Assembly (NCBI GenBank): GCA_001642005.1
Contig: LWCA01000112.1
Coordinates: 1 to 53,423 of the forward strand
Source of the DNA: Intoshia linei
Lineage: Eukaryota; Orthonectida; Rhopaluridae
Reading direction: 5' to 3'
DNA: 53,423 nucleotides
Shown piece after piece: positions 12,837 through 25,110 of this stretch (positions are counted from its first letter, which is position 1; each line of letters starts with the position of its first letter). Both the position numbers and the translations under genes were made by a program. A model generated the notes under the pieces. It was not told the DNA's origin, did not search any database, and was given only the letters and a program-made list of their open reading frames with translations.

Positions 12837-13977
12837 TTAATTAGAACTAATATAATGTTGCATATCGAATAAACTTTCTGAACCCCAGAATATTTCTTTG
12901 TCGTTAATAACCATTGTTGGTACACCAAATCCCTAAATACAGTTTAACAAAATTTGATTTATAAAATTTAAATTTAAGTTGACGAATTATATTTACAACC
13001 CTAAAAAATCGTTATAAAAAACATGCATACCAAAAAAAATAAAATTTTAAATACTTGTAAATTACAAGAATTTAATTTAATTTGACTTTAAAACAGTGCT
13101 TCTCAAAGGGATTCACACAATATAATATGGGTCCACAACTAAATTAATGTATTATTTCAAGAATTAATTTAATATTATTAAGGAGAAAACATCACTAAAT
13201 CCAACTCTACAAGAAAAAATCAAAATTTACCAATCCTTAAGGGAAAAATCCCTTTTTTCCAATATTTTTTTCAAAAATACAATTTTACGAAATTTAAAGA
13301 AAACCCCACTTAATTCAACCTAAAAGAAAAAATCCTCTTTTTCTAATTTTTTTGAAAATTGCGATTTTACCAAACTATCAGTGAAAACACTAGTTTTTTA
13401 TACTTTAAAAAAGACATTTGGAACATTTTAACATTTAAAATTTTTAGCCTTCAAATTTGATTATTTAGCCTATAATAATTGAAATATTTTGCATTATATT
13501 GAGAAAACTAGCTAAATCTCGTAATTTACGAGTCGTAAGGGTTAAAATAACAATTTCTAATAAAGTTTTTCGAAAGTGAGACTTGGTAAAAAAATTAATA
13601 TTCAGAAATTGAGTCCTTCAGGGTCAAAAACCCAAATTACCATTTTTTTAAAAAGAAAATGAATCCTAGAATTTAAAAAATTTAAGGCTAATACAAATTT
13701 TTGCTGTATTTTTTAGAGACTCAAATTACCTAAACACTTACTTAAGTAATCGTTACTTTAACTAAAGTGACCAGATTAAATATATATTTACACCAAGTTT
13801 CAATATTCTATTAGTATTATTAATATAAATTTGTTTGACATTTTCATTTTCTATTAAATCAGTCAGTGTTCCATCTTTAGATAATACATTATATTTTTTA
13901 GCAACCTAAAAGCAAATAATAACAAATATGGATTATGTTACCTCTTTTAAATATTCCAAATCGTCCAATGGTCGATG
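12837..13977 (-). CDS. GST-kappa / DsbA-family thioredoxin-fold protein, 3' exons only
   Basis: Three phase-0 exons encode the C-terminal 81 residues: 13942-13977, 13792-13905 and 12837-12932, with stop TAA at 12837. The product contains the family signature GGFGVPTMVINDKEIFWGSE near its end; the cis-proline-containing GVP loop and FWG-x2-x-L segment are typical of glutathione S-transferase kappa and 2-hydroxychromene-2-carboxylate isomerase. These enzymes conjugate or isomerise with glutathione, usually in mitochondria or peroxisomes. The N-terminal half with the catalytic serine/cysteine region was not found between 13978 and 16033, where repeats dominate. The gene is therefore either 5'-incomplete as I see it, because of inserted repeats, or a decayed remnant. 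The intron at 12933-13791 carries R5-like sequence. Confidence 0.6.
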
Positions 13978-14159
13978 CTACATATATACAATGTATATTA
14001 TACATATAATATGATGTTATACCAGTCATGTCAAACTCAAATACGTAGCGGGCCGCATTATTTTGAAAAATTTTTAGGCGGAGCGCATCATAAATTTTTT
14101 TGTAGCATCTTTAAACATTCTAATAACAATAGAGATAATTTTGTTATACACAATGTGTA

Positions 14160-14552
14160 TTTAAAAGAAGAGTTCATTTTACAAAAACCTACTTAATTAA
14201 TTATTGAACAAATTTTACTTTTTCATTTGAAAATATGCACCATGCAGTCACAAAAAATTCTTGACAATTCTTCACAAATGTTGTTTTCTCACTTTTTTCT
14301 GAGAAAAATCAGATATGATATTATCAAAACTGATATCATTCTCAATTGATATTAAGGAGAGCGCATTCAAACTCGGTTGAGCTAAGCAATTTCGAAGTTC
14401 TTTCTTAATTATTTTTAGTTTAGAAAAAGTTCAAACTTCAATATTGTATTCTTAAGATATGAATGTGAAGTATTTTTTAATAAATTGGGGTCTCTTTTTA
14501 ATGAGAAGTCCTGGGCTACATCCCATATTGCCCATACCTTAAAACGGCTTTG
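14160..14552. mobile_element. hAT-type MITE R3, 3' part
   Basis: Ends CCTTAAAACGGCTTTG at 14552, matching the R3 right terminus. The internal segment GAAAATATGCACCATGCAGTCA is shared with the complete copy near 49970. The left terminus is missing. A different short repeat with GCGGGCCGCATTATTTTG precedes it at about 14045. Confidence 0.6.
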
Positions 14553-15046
14553 CCCATGTAGAGACAAATATAGCTACTATTTTAATTGTGAATTTTATCA
14601 GATTATTGAATTATTTCGGAAAGTAGGGATAAAATTTAAAAAGGCAAATTTCGTCAAATTTACTTTTAAATTATTTTTTGAATTTGATTATAACTCCAAA
14701 ATCTCCAGTTTTGACACCCATTAAGGTTACATATTTGAATAGTTCAATATATGAGGGAGTATTTAAAAAAATTTGTTGCATCATAAGTATATTTTTTCAC
14801 TGTTAGGTGTTCTACCATAGAATTCACTCCTAAAGAGCAACCTTTCCACTTCTATTAAAAAAATTTATTTATACTATTTCTCAGATTCTTTACGGAGTGA
14901 AGTAACGACAGTACCATAAATACTTTCAAATGCCTACAAAAATTAGATCGGTTAAATGCATTGACGGTAAATTAGATAATGACACCGTTAATCGACTTGA
15001 AATTAATAATAATCATAAAAAATAATATAATAATAATAAATTTCAN

Positions 15047-15870
15047 AACAGGATACAACTGTGACACCTGTAAATTTTTTTAAATTCTAGGGCTGTTTTC
15101 ATCAAAAAAAAGGGTAATTTGTGGTTATGGTCCTGAAGATATATATTTTTTTAAATTTAAATTTATTATAATATTTATGATTTTAAAATCCGTATCAGAG
15201 TATATTTTTTTAAATTCTCGAACTCATTTGATTTTTAAAAAAAAGGACAATTGGGCTTTTTGACCAGTAAGATGTAAGTTTGGAAGTTTGGAATTCATTT
15301 TACTAACACTCCCGAAAAAACTGTAATTGAAATGTGGACTTTATAAAATTCTAAGACTGGTAGTTATTTCAATAAGCGATAACACACACAGACAAACAAA
15401 GCATATTATATAATACAGTACTTTAGTAACTTTTGTAAAGCTTTTTTAACCGTGAAAGCTCGACGTTTTGACATTAAAATTTTTATGTGTGTTAATTGGA
15501 AAAGTATCAACAGTAAGTAGGTGTAAATTAGTTTTTTTTTAAATTCCGGGGCTTAGTTTTTCTTAATTTTTTTAAATAATAAGTAATTTTTGGTTTGGCC
15601 GTGAGGATGTAAATTTTTAAAACTGAAATTTATTAGATGTAAAATCAGCAAAGATGTATATATTTGTTTTAAATTATACTACTCGTTTGATTTTTAAAAA
15701 TAGTATAATTGGGGTATTGGACCCTGAAGGTGTAACCATGTAAATCTAAAATTAATCTATTTTTCTGCGGCGGAAAAAAGTAACTGTGAATTTTTTTTTT
15801 TGAATTTTCTGGGTCCGTGAGTTTTCTAAATAAATGGTTACACACACAGACCGGTTATATCATCTATTAT
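15047..15870 (+). repeat. Two adjoining R1-type repeats
   Basis: 15047-15415 is an R1 segment that begins at AACAGGATACAACTG directly after a single N at 15046 and ends in ACACACACAGACAAACAAAG. From 15420 to 15870 a more diverged relative follows, with TTTTTTAACCGTGAAAGC and a CACACACAGACC end. The stretch 14553-15045 shows no supported gene. Confidence 0.6.
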
Positions 15871-16033
15871 TTTATAAAAGTAAACACGTATTTATTTTTT
15901 ACATTTTTACCGTGAAGTATTTCACCCATACTTTAATTCATATTTTATACTTTATAAACATAAATATTGTTTATTCTAAAAATAAAAAATACTGTTTATA
16001 AATTTCGGTTGCTAAAACAAATAGTTTAATAAA

Positions 16034-19000
16034 ATGAAAAGCCCAGATGACAAAACTGTTAAATCTGTTTTTCTAAACAATATAGACAGCTATCATGGGA
16101 AAAATATATCAAAGGTTAATTTAAACATAATTTTAAGTAATTGATCAAAAATTTTTTGAAAAATGCATTATTAATGAGAAATCAAATTGTGCAACTTTTT
16201 TTACATTTAAGACTGACTAAAATGTAATTTGTGCATTATACAATGTATTTATATTTAGAATTTTGGTAATACAGTGATTGGTTCTACATTGCTAGAACAG
16301 GATGAAGATAATGAAGAAATAATGAGTGAAGGTAGTGACGGAGTGGTGAATGCATCGAAAGAAGGATGTTGGAATACCATTGGAACCATCAAATGTGAAG
16401 ACGAGAATAAAAAAAAAGTACTGGAAAAGGAAATGACATGGGTTAAAACAATTTTAAATAAAAAAACTCGGGAAGAGCTCTATGAATATATAATTGAGTG
16501 TGATGTAATTATATATGATATTAGCATCGATTCAAGTGAAATTGATGAAGCTATGTGGGTATTATCAGGTTAGTTTTAATAAATTAATACAAATTTAATT
16601 TAGGAAATTATAAAATAATAAATTTGTAATTTAGAGTTAAGTTCAGATATAGAGAGATTTGAAAAAGCCAAAATTTTTATTTTACTTTCAAATGTTATGA
16701 CTTGGGCTAAAACCAAACCATTGGATCCGGTAATTTTTAATATAAAAAACTAGTTTTATGTGTAATTGATTGATGATATTTAGGATAGATTATATAAAAG
16801 ACCTTACGGTAGTGGTTCTCGACTATTTTGCGACATGTCAACTTTTTTAAAATTTAAAATTTCAAGTTTTTTTTAAATGCCGCGAAATTTCAGAAAATTG
16901 TAGTTATTTACGGTATATATAGTAAAAATGCGCTAAATCTAAACCTTTTATGGTTAAATAGTTGTACAAATGTATATGATTAATCTTGTCATTCAGGAAG
17001 AGAGACCACTAACTATGGACTACTAACCTATGGAACAATGATTAATGTTTATTTATAGGAAGACGTTGAAATGGCTTTTACAGAAGAAGATTATAGACGA
17101 AGAAAAGCACATCCAAATTTTCGGGAAAATATTACAGCTGAAAAAAATACAATTAAAATTGGAAAAACTGTAATTTAACAAATTCTCATTATTTATGTTG
17201 ATTCTATTGTACATTTTATTAAAAGTCAACTTTAAGATAAAATCAAAATTGTATGCGTACGTTGTGAACGCCGGAATGTGCTATGGAGAAGAAGAACAAT
17301 TATTTCACTATTTATTTAAGGTGCATTAATTATATACGGACGTTTACTTAACTCCAAACATTTTTACTAAAAATCTAAATTTATCAACCCTTGAATTAAA
17401 AATCCAGTTTTACCAACCCTAAAAAGAATAATCAAATTTACCGAATTGCAGTGTATCTCATAAAAACTAAAATACAAATTACTTATTGAATTGAAAAAGT
17501 TTAAATTTTATGTATTTTACATACTGTCACTGGTCACTGGTCACTGTCACAGGTCACTGTGAATTTATATACAATGTATATTATACATACTAGTTGATTT
17601 TATTTAGTTAGTTATTTATTTGGTTATATAATTATCATTTTTTATTTTAAATTTAGTCAGCATGGAGTAATGAAGAATATGTTGAAATCTATGGTTCAGG
17701 TGAAAACGTTATACCAACTATTCATATCAAAGATTTATCATCGTAATGCATATTATGTTAATCAATTTAGACCGGGACCATTTTTTTGAATGAATCATAA
17801 CTAAAATTTTTTTAGAAAATATTTATTGTCTTAAACCATTATATTTTTATTTTTATGTGAATCGGTAATTAAACTAAGAAGTTAGGTGATGTGCCCATAT
17901 GGTCACACTTGGGTTAAATGACTACAAAATTTGTAACATTTATATAAATACAGTATTCTCTTTATAACTCGTCATTCTTGAAATTTAGAAAAAGTTGGCG
18001 AGATAGATAATTAAAAATTATAGAAACAGCAGATAAAATTTTTAAAATATAAATTAAATGTTAAATTGCAATAAAATGTAAATTGTAATACAAATTGTAA
18101 AATTTAACATTTAGTTTATATTTTAAATTAATCGGGGAGTTAGAGAATTGGCGTGTTGTGGAGAGAATACTGTATATGTAATTAAATTTTCTCGTGTACA
18201 TAATACGACACAAAAAATGGAATATAATAAGGAACGCGCATTTATCAATTAAAAATATACTAGTATAGCTAGTTTATGGTCTACTCTAGAATCTAAGGCA
18301 GTGTTTCCCAACTAGTGCGCCAGCCATAAAATTATAAACCAGCTATAAACCATATAACAAAGGATCAGTTACATCAGATTTTTTTGTTTTTGTATAGAAA
18401 TAACTTTTCTTAACTTTGCAGCTTTTCCTTACAAAATCTTATATTATGATAAACTATTTCAGTAAGTACCCCAAAAATATACAATTTAGCAATAATGTAA
18501 AGATAATTTTCTTTAAACAACTTGGAATCTGGTGAATTTGATAAATACAATATACATTGTGGTATACATCTTGTATGTGATAATTTTCAACATTGATACA
18601 GAATACACAAAACGGCTACACTTGAAGTTTTTAAATATAAAATAAAAATGGAATCCATTAAAATTTAAAATTGAATTTAATACAATTTAATTTAATGAAT
18701 CAATTATTCACTAAATATTTTTAATATTCGATTTTATATCTATGGCTAGTATATAAAAGTTATATAAATTAGATTTTTTATTTTGTAGTTGGAATAAGAG
18801 GTTTTTTTTCATAAGATTTGGTAAAATCGGATTTTTCAAAAAAAATATAGAAAAAAGGGATTTTCCCTTAAGGGTTAATAAAATTGGATTTTTATATTGG
18901 GGTTTTATATTGAGCTGTTTTTATTAAAAAAAGAAGGGTAATTTGGGGTTTTGGCCCTGAAGAAATAATTTTTTTAAATTTAAATTTATGATAATGTTTA

Positions 19001-22000
19001 TGATTTTAAAATCCGCATCAGCGTATATATTTTTTTAAATTCTCCAACTCGTTTGATTTTCAAAAAGAGGGACAACTGGGGTTTTGACTAGTGATTGTGA
19101 TTTCACGGGAAAAATAGAAAATTTTTATTCATATATAATAGGGGCTCACAAACTCATTTCACCTACTGCCCCCTTTTTAGCAATATATTTTCTCAACGCC
19201 CCCTAAAAAATTTTTCCACTACGTCGTATATATATTTAAAAATTTACTTATTATTCAATATTTAATAATTAAAAAAAAATATATTTTTTACTTTCAATTT
19301 TTATATCAGTGGATCCCAAACTTGCTATCAAAATATAATAAAAGATATCGTCCACTTTGGGAACCCCTGATATATAATATACAGAATATGTAAAAGCATT
19401 CAAAATTTTAGAGATCTCAATTAATTTTAGAAACAAAAAAAAATATATATATTTTAGTTTGTTGAAAAAGTGTTTCAAAACACACATAATATTGATAGAT
19501 TCGTCTTGTGTTCTACGTTTTGTAACGAAATGAGAAACAGTAGAGGAATTTCTTTCATTTTGTGTTGACGTAGGTTGAACGGTCATAAGGGCTTACTTTA
19601 ATTTTAACAATCTTGATGATAGCGTCTCAATTCGTAACAACTCATGATATTTTTTAAAATAATATTGGACAAAGAGGATAATTCCCTGAACTGTTAGTAA
19701 TTTGTGGTTGGAATAAGAGATTTTTAAAAAAAGTATTGGAAAAAGGATATTTTTCCATTAAGGGCTGGAAATTAGATTTTTTATTTGTGGTTTGATGAAG
19801 TGGATTTTTTTCATAAGATTTCGTAAAATCGGATTTTTGAAAAGAATATCGGTGTAAGACAATTTTTCCATAAGGATTTGAAATGGTATTTTTGATTAAA
19901 TTTTATTAGTGGCAGTATTTTTGAAATGGTAAATTTTAATTATTATAATATAATCATATTTTCATAGTAATAACAAACATAAATCAAATACAGGTATGTC
20001 TCAATTTTTTTCGGAAAATCCCGGAAAACTTAATTCCCGGAAATTATTAAATATCCCGGGAATTTTGTCCCGGCACAATCACTAGTTTTGACCCGTAAAA
20101 TATGAAATTAGGAGGTTAAAATTTATGTTATTATACGTTTCGGAAAGAACTGTAATTAAGATGTGGTCTTTAAAAAATTTTAAGAGTGCTACAGTGTGTA
20201 CCATTTAAAACAGTGCACTTGAAAATAAGAAGTTTATCAAAAAACATTTTGACTGTAACAATTAAATTTGCCCAATAATAAAATTATTTGGATATTTATC
20301 TTAAGTATTTAGGAAAAAGTTAAAAACTTACAATTATTTAATTTACAATAAATGTTCAAAATGACTACCATCAGATTGGATATATAAATCAATGCGTTTA
20401 AGGAAATTGTTGTAAACATTAGATACTTCTTGAGTGCTAATTGAGTTAATACTGTTAATGATATTGGTTTTTACGGATTCTATATTTGAAGGGGAATTTT
20501 TATAAATTTTAGATTTTATTGTTCCCCACAAATAAAAATCACATGGCGTTAGATCAGGAGACTTTGGAGACCATATACTTTTTGATATTATTTTTTCGTC
20601 GAATTTTTGATTTAACTAATTCATGGATATAAATGAAGTATGGCATGTTTTAAACTCGATTAATAGCTAGACAAGAAATATTCTTTCACTCGTGGTTAAC
20701 ATTTCAAAAAATTAATATGAACTTGTTTTTATACAGTTGATTTGTTATTTATTTCGTCAGTGCACTCATAATATGAAATGATTTAACAAGTGCACTGTTT
20801 TAAACGGTACACCCTGTAGTTATTTCATTAAAGTCAGACACACACACAAACAAAAATCGCGTAGCCTTTTATATAAGTTAGGATAAATTATGAGAAAAAA
20901 TATTTAAGACTTTTTTTATTTAAAATAATGGAAATTTTTAAATTTTAAATTTTTGGGACTGTCAGTTTTCTCAATAAATGGTCACACCCATATTTTTAGC
21001 AACTGCTACTTTATATAAGTAAGGATACAACCATAATAACAATATAATACATATTAGAGTGCTGATAAATATTTGTGATATGAAACCGAAAAATAAATAT
21101 ATTGTAGCTGTAGATGAATCAAATGTCACTTTAGAAGAAATTGTTAGAGTAATTTATTAATTTAATTTAGCGTCCTCAACTTTGTAAAAAGGAAATATTT
21201 TATAAAATTCAAAATTTCAAATTTTAAAAGTGAAAAAAAGATTTTTCATTTTTATCTAAATACTTTTGTGTATGGATGGGACATGTATAACTATTTCATT
21301 TTACAATCCTTACTTATACATATGTATAAAGTACAATGATTAAAAAGTATGTCTGTTTAATTGTTCCAGTTTATTTAAGACTGTAAGAGGAGTCGGGTTT
21401 TACAAGTTCCATATTCTTATAACAGTTTTTCCAGAGTGATTTTTTATCGCAAATTTCAATTTTAGAAATTTAGTCCTTCAAGGTAAAACCCCAATTGTCC
21501 TTTGTTTATAAATTCAAACCCGTCCTAGAATTATACAAAATACATATTCTAATAAAAAGTTTTAAATTCATCAATATTATGATAATTTTCAATTTCAAAA
21601 TCTTCTATCTTAACGGCCAAAATCACAAATGTTCTTTTTTGTAAAAATTAAGAAAATCTTATAATTTTATACAACATAAATTCTTGAATGATTTTTAAAT
21701 TCATAAGTATTATCATAAATGGTAACTCTAAAAAGGTAATTTTCACGGTTAAAAATCGAGAGTATTCTTTATTTAAAAATGAAAACGTTATAAATAAAAT
21801 TTAAGTCTCAGATGTTGTAATTATTAATTCTTAATATATAATTAAAAAATAAAGTAAATTATAGACTGTTTCCAAAAATTTGGGAAATGGTTCAGTAAAA
21901 AAAATCAACAAAGAAGAAGCTCTATTAATGAAATCATTAAAGGTAATTTAAAATGTTTTATATTATATTTCATATCGCCCTATGGGCGATACCCATTTGA

Positions 22001-25000
22001 AACTATAAACTCGAAATTTGAGATGGATTGATAAGTTTATGTAATACATAATATACATGTAGGATCTATTAAGGGTAATAATTATTACCATATAATAATA
22101 TATAATTAGTATTATTATTATTATAATAGTAACTGATTAAAAAAAATTCTAAAAAACACAGAAAATTTTATTATGTTGACATCAGTGATATGTGATACAT
22201 GCATAACAATATAAATTATTTAAAATACATATATAATACAATATATATACAATTATAATTACAGCAAGCCGATTATGATCAATTGTTAATTAACTGCAGA
22301 ATCGATGCTTCCTATATAAATGAAAATATGCAAATAAGATGGCATTGTGACACCGGAATAGTAGAAAATATTGAAAAAGTAGTAAAAGAATATAGAAATT
22401 CAAGGGATTTATTGGTTTTTGTTTTTAATATAAATGGTGAATGAGCAATATTGATATTAATAAATAAATAATAATTGAATAATTTTTATATTTTCATTAT
22501 TCAAATTCACTGGTTGAATCAATGTTCGTAACACTGCTCCTAAAACTATTGAATGGGGGTAAAAATTAAAAAATATCATTTAATATTTCGGTTAGTAAGG
22601 GTAGTTCCATATAAAGTATCCATCGCATTCATCAACGATTAAACCTTATATCCTTAATTATATAAAATTAAATAATTTTTATAGCCAATAAGAGTATATA
22701 TAAATGGTCCACCTTCATCTGGAAAAACGTCAATAACAGAAAAATTGTGCGAACATTACAAGATACACCATATAAAAATAAAAGATGTGATTCTGGAAAC
22801 AATAGATAATTTGGTAATACAATAAATTAATAATAATTCACATATTTAATAATGCATAACTAATACATTTTATTATACAATTTTATATTTATAACTATCT
22901 TATAGTTATTATCTATCAGAATACAAACATAATATAACATGTAGAATATTATTAAGTAACGCTAAAATATATTATATATATATTTATTTTTCCAGAAATT
23001 AAGTGCAGCAAGATTGGAAAAAGTAGATAATGATGAAGATCCAGATCAAGACACTAGAGCTCAAGAAGATTCCGATTTATTGGAATCCGCATTAGCCAAC
23101 ATGGATGATAATAACGGAAGATTGGACGATTCATTCGTGATACAATTTTTAAAAAGAAAGTTGAAATCAGCTCCCTGTCAAAATCAAGGGTTTATTTTGG
23201 ATGGATATCCAAAAATAATTTCTCAATCCAAATCATTATTCGAACGTAATTAATTAATCAATTTTTAAAATAATGTAATGATAATTATAAAATTTAATAT
23301 AGAATTTTAGCTGATGACAGCGATGTGGAAGAAGAACAGGGACGAAAGGGCAATATATCTTATGACGAATCAATTATGGCACAACATATTTTTTGTTTGG
23401 AATCTCAGGATAATTTTTTACGTGAACGTATTATGAATTTACCAGAAACTGTTGTAGCTGGTTCTCATAATACAGAAGCTGGTTTTACGAGAAGACTTTT
23501 GCAATACAAACAAACAAATACCGATGAAGATACAATTTTCAACTATTTCGATGAAATTGAACTCCATGCATCAACATTTGGTATTAAATATTCATTTACA
23601 GCACGTTTTCTAAACTATTTTGACTTGTGACTACGAATATATATTTGCAGGGTTATCAAATTTACTGAAATTGAAAAATCGGTTTTTCGGTTTACTGTAG
23701 ATTCGACAAACCGTTAAACTCGTTTTATTGCAACGTTGAATGTCCATGGTAACTCAATTTAATTGCATAACGACGTTTAAAACATTTTAAACCAGAGAAT
23801 CTTTGTCAGAGATTAATAAATATACTTTACAAACACGCAAGCATACGGGAATTTTTAATTTTATAATATTTCACCAATTTACTGTTTCTTTATTTTCCAT
23901 TAAATCGAAATCACGCAAAACAATGAAAATGGTAGTTAAATGTAGATGAAAACTGTTGTAAAATAGTCTGAAAATAAGTAGTGAACCAATCGTATAGAAA
24001 CAAAAAATAAAAAAATTGGTTGAAGATATTGTCAAATATATAAAAATAGAGAAGAATAATTTAAAAACATTATTTTCATTCAATTTTTAAAAAAAACAGT
24101 GCATCAAGCATTTTAGGATTGAGTCGATTTCTCATTGAGGAAGAACTTAATCTACAGTAGTATTAATTTTTTCAACGTTGAAGTAATTACTCCTCCACTT
24201 TCCAAAAGAGTACAATCATTACTATTTAATTGGGGAACCGATAATTAAAATGGTTTTAAAATATTAATTAATTAAGTTTTGTGTTTATTAAAAAATTTAT
24301 GGGAAAATCGGTTTTTCGAATATTTTATTTCAGTTAACCGGTTTGACAACACTACTTGTGACTCACAAGTCATGTAACCAAGTTAAAATTTTCCGTTTAA
24401 TAAATTTTTGATTCTATAGTTAATGAAATGGAGTTGTATTGGACCAGAGCGCTAAAATTTATAAAAATGGAGATGTCTTGAAAACTATATAATAAAAACT
24501 ATTTATACCATGTTGATTGCGTTAATGTTAATATTTAGATGTAAGTAAAGACGAATCAATAAATAATCAACTAACAATAGACAAAATGATCAAAATAATT
24601 GGAAAATGTAAAAATTATGGACTTACATTGGAAGAACTAGAAAAGCTACGATTAGAGGAAATGGATAAACTACGTATCCAAAAAGCAGAACAAGAAGCTG
24701 AAATGGAAAGAATAGAATTTGACGAAAATGAAAAACGTGCAAAAAACCAAAAAGAATGGGTAAAAAATATAATTAAACTGAAAAATAACCATAAATATTA
24801 ATTATTTTCAATCAGGCTAAATTGCTCAAAGATGTACGCAGAGAAGAGTATGAATTATTGGAACAAAGATCTCTCCCTCTAAGAAATTATTTAATGGAAA
24901 ATGTTATGCCCACATTACTTCAAGCAATGAGAGCTTGCTCTGAAGTTAGACCTGATGATCCAATTGACTATGTGGTATTTTATCAAATCTTTATATTTTT

Positions 25001-25054
25001 ACACATTGATATTAGGCAGAATATTTATTTCAAAACAACCCAGAAGCAGATTAA
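16034..25054 (+). CDS. AK7: Adenylate kinase 7
   Basis: AK7 is an axonemal nucleoside monophosphate kinase needed for motile cilia; it transfers phosphate between ATP and AMP. Fifteen exons with consistent phases give 717 codons, close to the vertebrate length of about 720: 16034-16114, 16259-16568, 16635-16729, 17059-17169, 17237-17320, 17657-17742, 21058-21148, 21865-21942, 22265-22414, 22685-22813, 22996-23245, 23311-23580, 24539-24759, 24816-24974, 25016-25054. The N-terminal Rossmann-like domain shows [24 protein letters not shown] and [10 protein letters not shown]. The kinase domain has the P-loop GPPSSGKT at about residues 370-377, then [20 protein letters not shown] and FNYFDEIE. A charged coiled stretch precedes the C-terminal Dpy-30 motif [17 protein letters not shown]. 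Intron 6 (3.3 kb) holds nested transposons. The gene ends 56 bp from the convergent receptor gene. Confidence 0.95.
19089..20084 (-). mobile_element. hAT-type element R4, complete with 8-bp target duplication
   Basis: Terminal inverted repeats are TAGTGATTGTG on the left and CACAATCACTA on the right. The 8-bp direct repeat GTTTTGAC flanks both ends (19081-19088 and 20085-20092), the hallmark of hAT transposition. Length is 996 bp. It is non-autonomous: only a C-terminal transposase fragment survives (19440-19586, minus). Confidence 0.9.
19440..19586 (-). pseudogene. hAT transposase C-terminal (hATC) remnant
   Basis: The short frame starting at 19586 shows [20 protein letters not shown], then QDESINI and a leucine/phenylalanine tail. 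This fits the hATC dimerisation region, in which an ER-x-FS-like motif is followed by a basic stretch. Equivalent fragments lie at 228-372 (plus) and about 31210-31355 (minus). No catalytic residues remain. Confidence 0.65.
20192..20816 (-). mobile_element. Tc1/mariner-type element, deleted, with TA duplications
   Basis: Imperfect terminal inverted repeats of about 30 bp, beginning CAGTGTGTACCATTTAAAAC on the left; the right end carries CAAGTGCACTGTTTTAAAC and GGTACACCCTG. TA dinucleotides flank both ends (20190-20191 and 20817-20818). At 625 bp it is about half the length of an autonomous element and encodes only the transposase C-terminus. Confidence 0.85.
20343..20573 (-). pseudogene. Mariner transposase C-terminal remnant
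   Basis: Reads [20 protein letters not shown], then a helical tail to a TAA at 20343. SPDLTPCDF holds the third acidic residue of the mariner DDD/DDE catalytic triad; the first two acidic residues and the DNA-binding domain are missing. The fragment is therefore inactive. Confidence 0.8.
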
Positions 25055-25083
25055 TTTTAATGAAAATTTTCTACATTATACAT

Positions 25084-25104
25084 AATAAATATTAATTCAA
25101 TAAA
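25084..25104 (+). promoter_or_regulatory. Candidate AK7 polyadenylation signals
   Basis: Two AATAAA hexamers at 25084-25089 and 25099-25104 follow the AK7 stop by 30-45 nt. They lie in the 56-bp gap shared with the convergent receptor gene, whose own reverse-strand signal TTTATT at about 25024 falls in the last AK7 exon. The mature 3' ends therefore probably overlap. Confidence 0.5.
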
Positions 25105-25110
25105 TTAATC

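Larger units (their letters stand above)
18905..20885 (+). repeat. R1 repeat interrupted by two younger transposons, AK7 intron 6
   Basis: R1 sequence runs 18905-19088, resumes at 20093 (CCGTAAAATATGAAATTAGG), and resumes again after 20818 (GTTATTTCATTAAAGTCAGA) to an end with ACACACACACAAACAAAAAT. The two gaps are a hAT element (19089-20084) and a mariner element (20192-20816), each bounded by its own target duplication. Confidence 0.75.

Noticed and set aside
13975-14196. 73-codon frame on the plus strand
   Set aside because: It spans repeat sequence with GCGGGCCGCATTATTTTG, also seen near 44425, and shows no protein motif.
14809-14945. Possible exon on the minus strand reading AFESIYGTVVTSLRKESEK then stop, preceded by TTTTTGTAG
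   Set aside because: The acceptor is good but the peptide was not recognised, and no upstream exon or partner gene could be joined. It does not fit the GST-kappa frame.
17521-17570. GTCACTG-rich short tandem repeat, considered as a CRISPR-like or regulatory array
   Set aside because: Only four or five irregular units without spacers, in an intron of a eukaryotic gene. It is a simple repeat.
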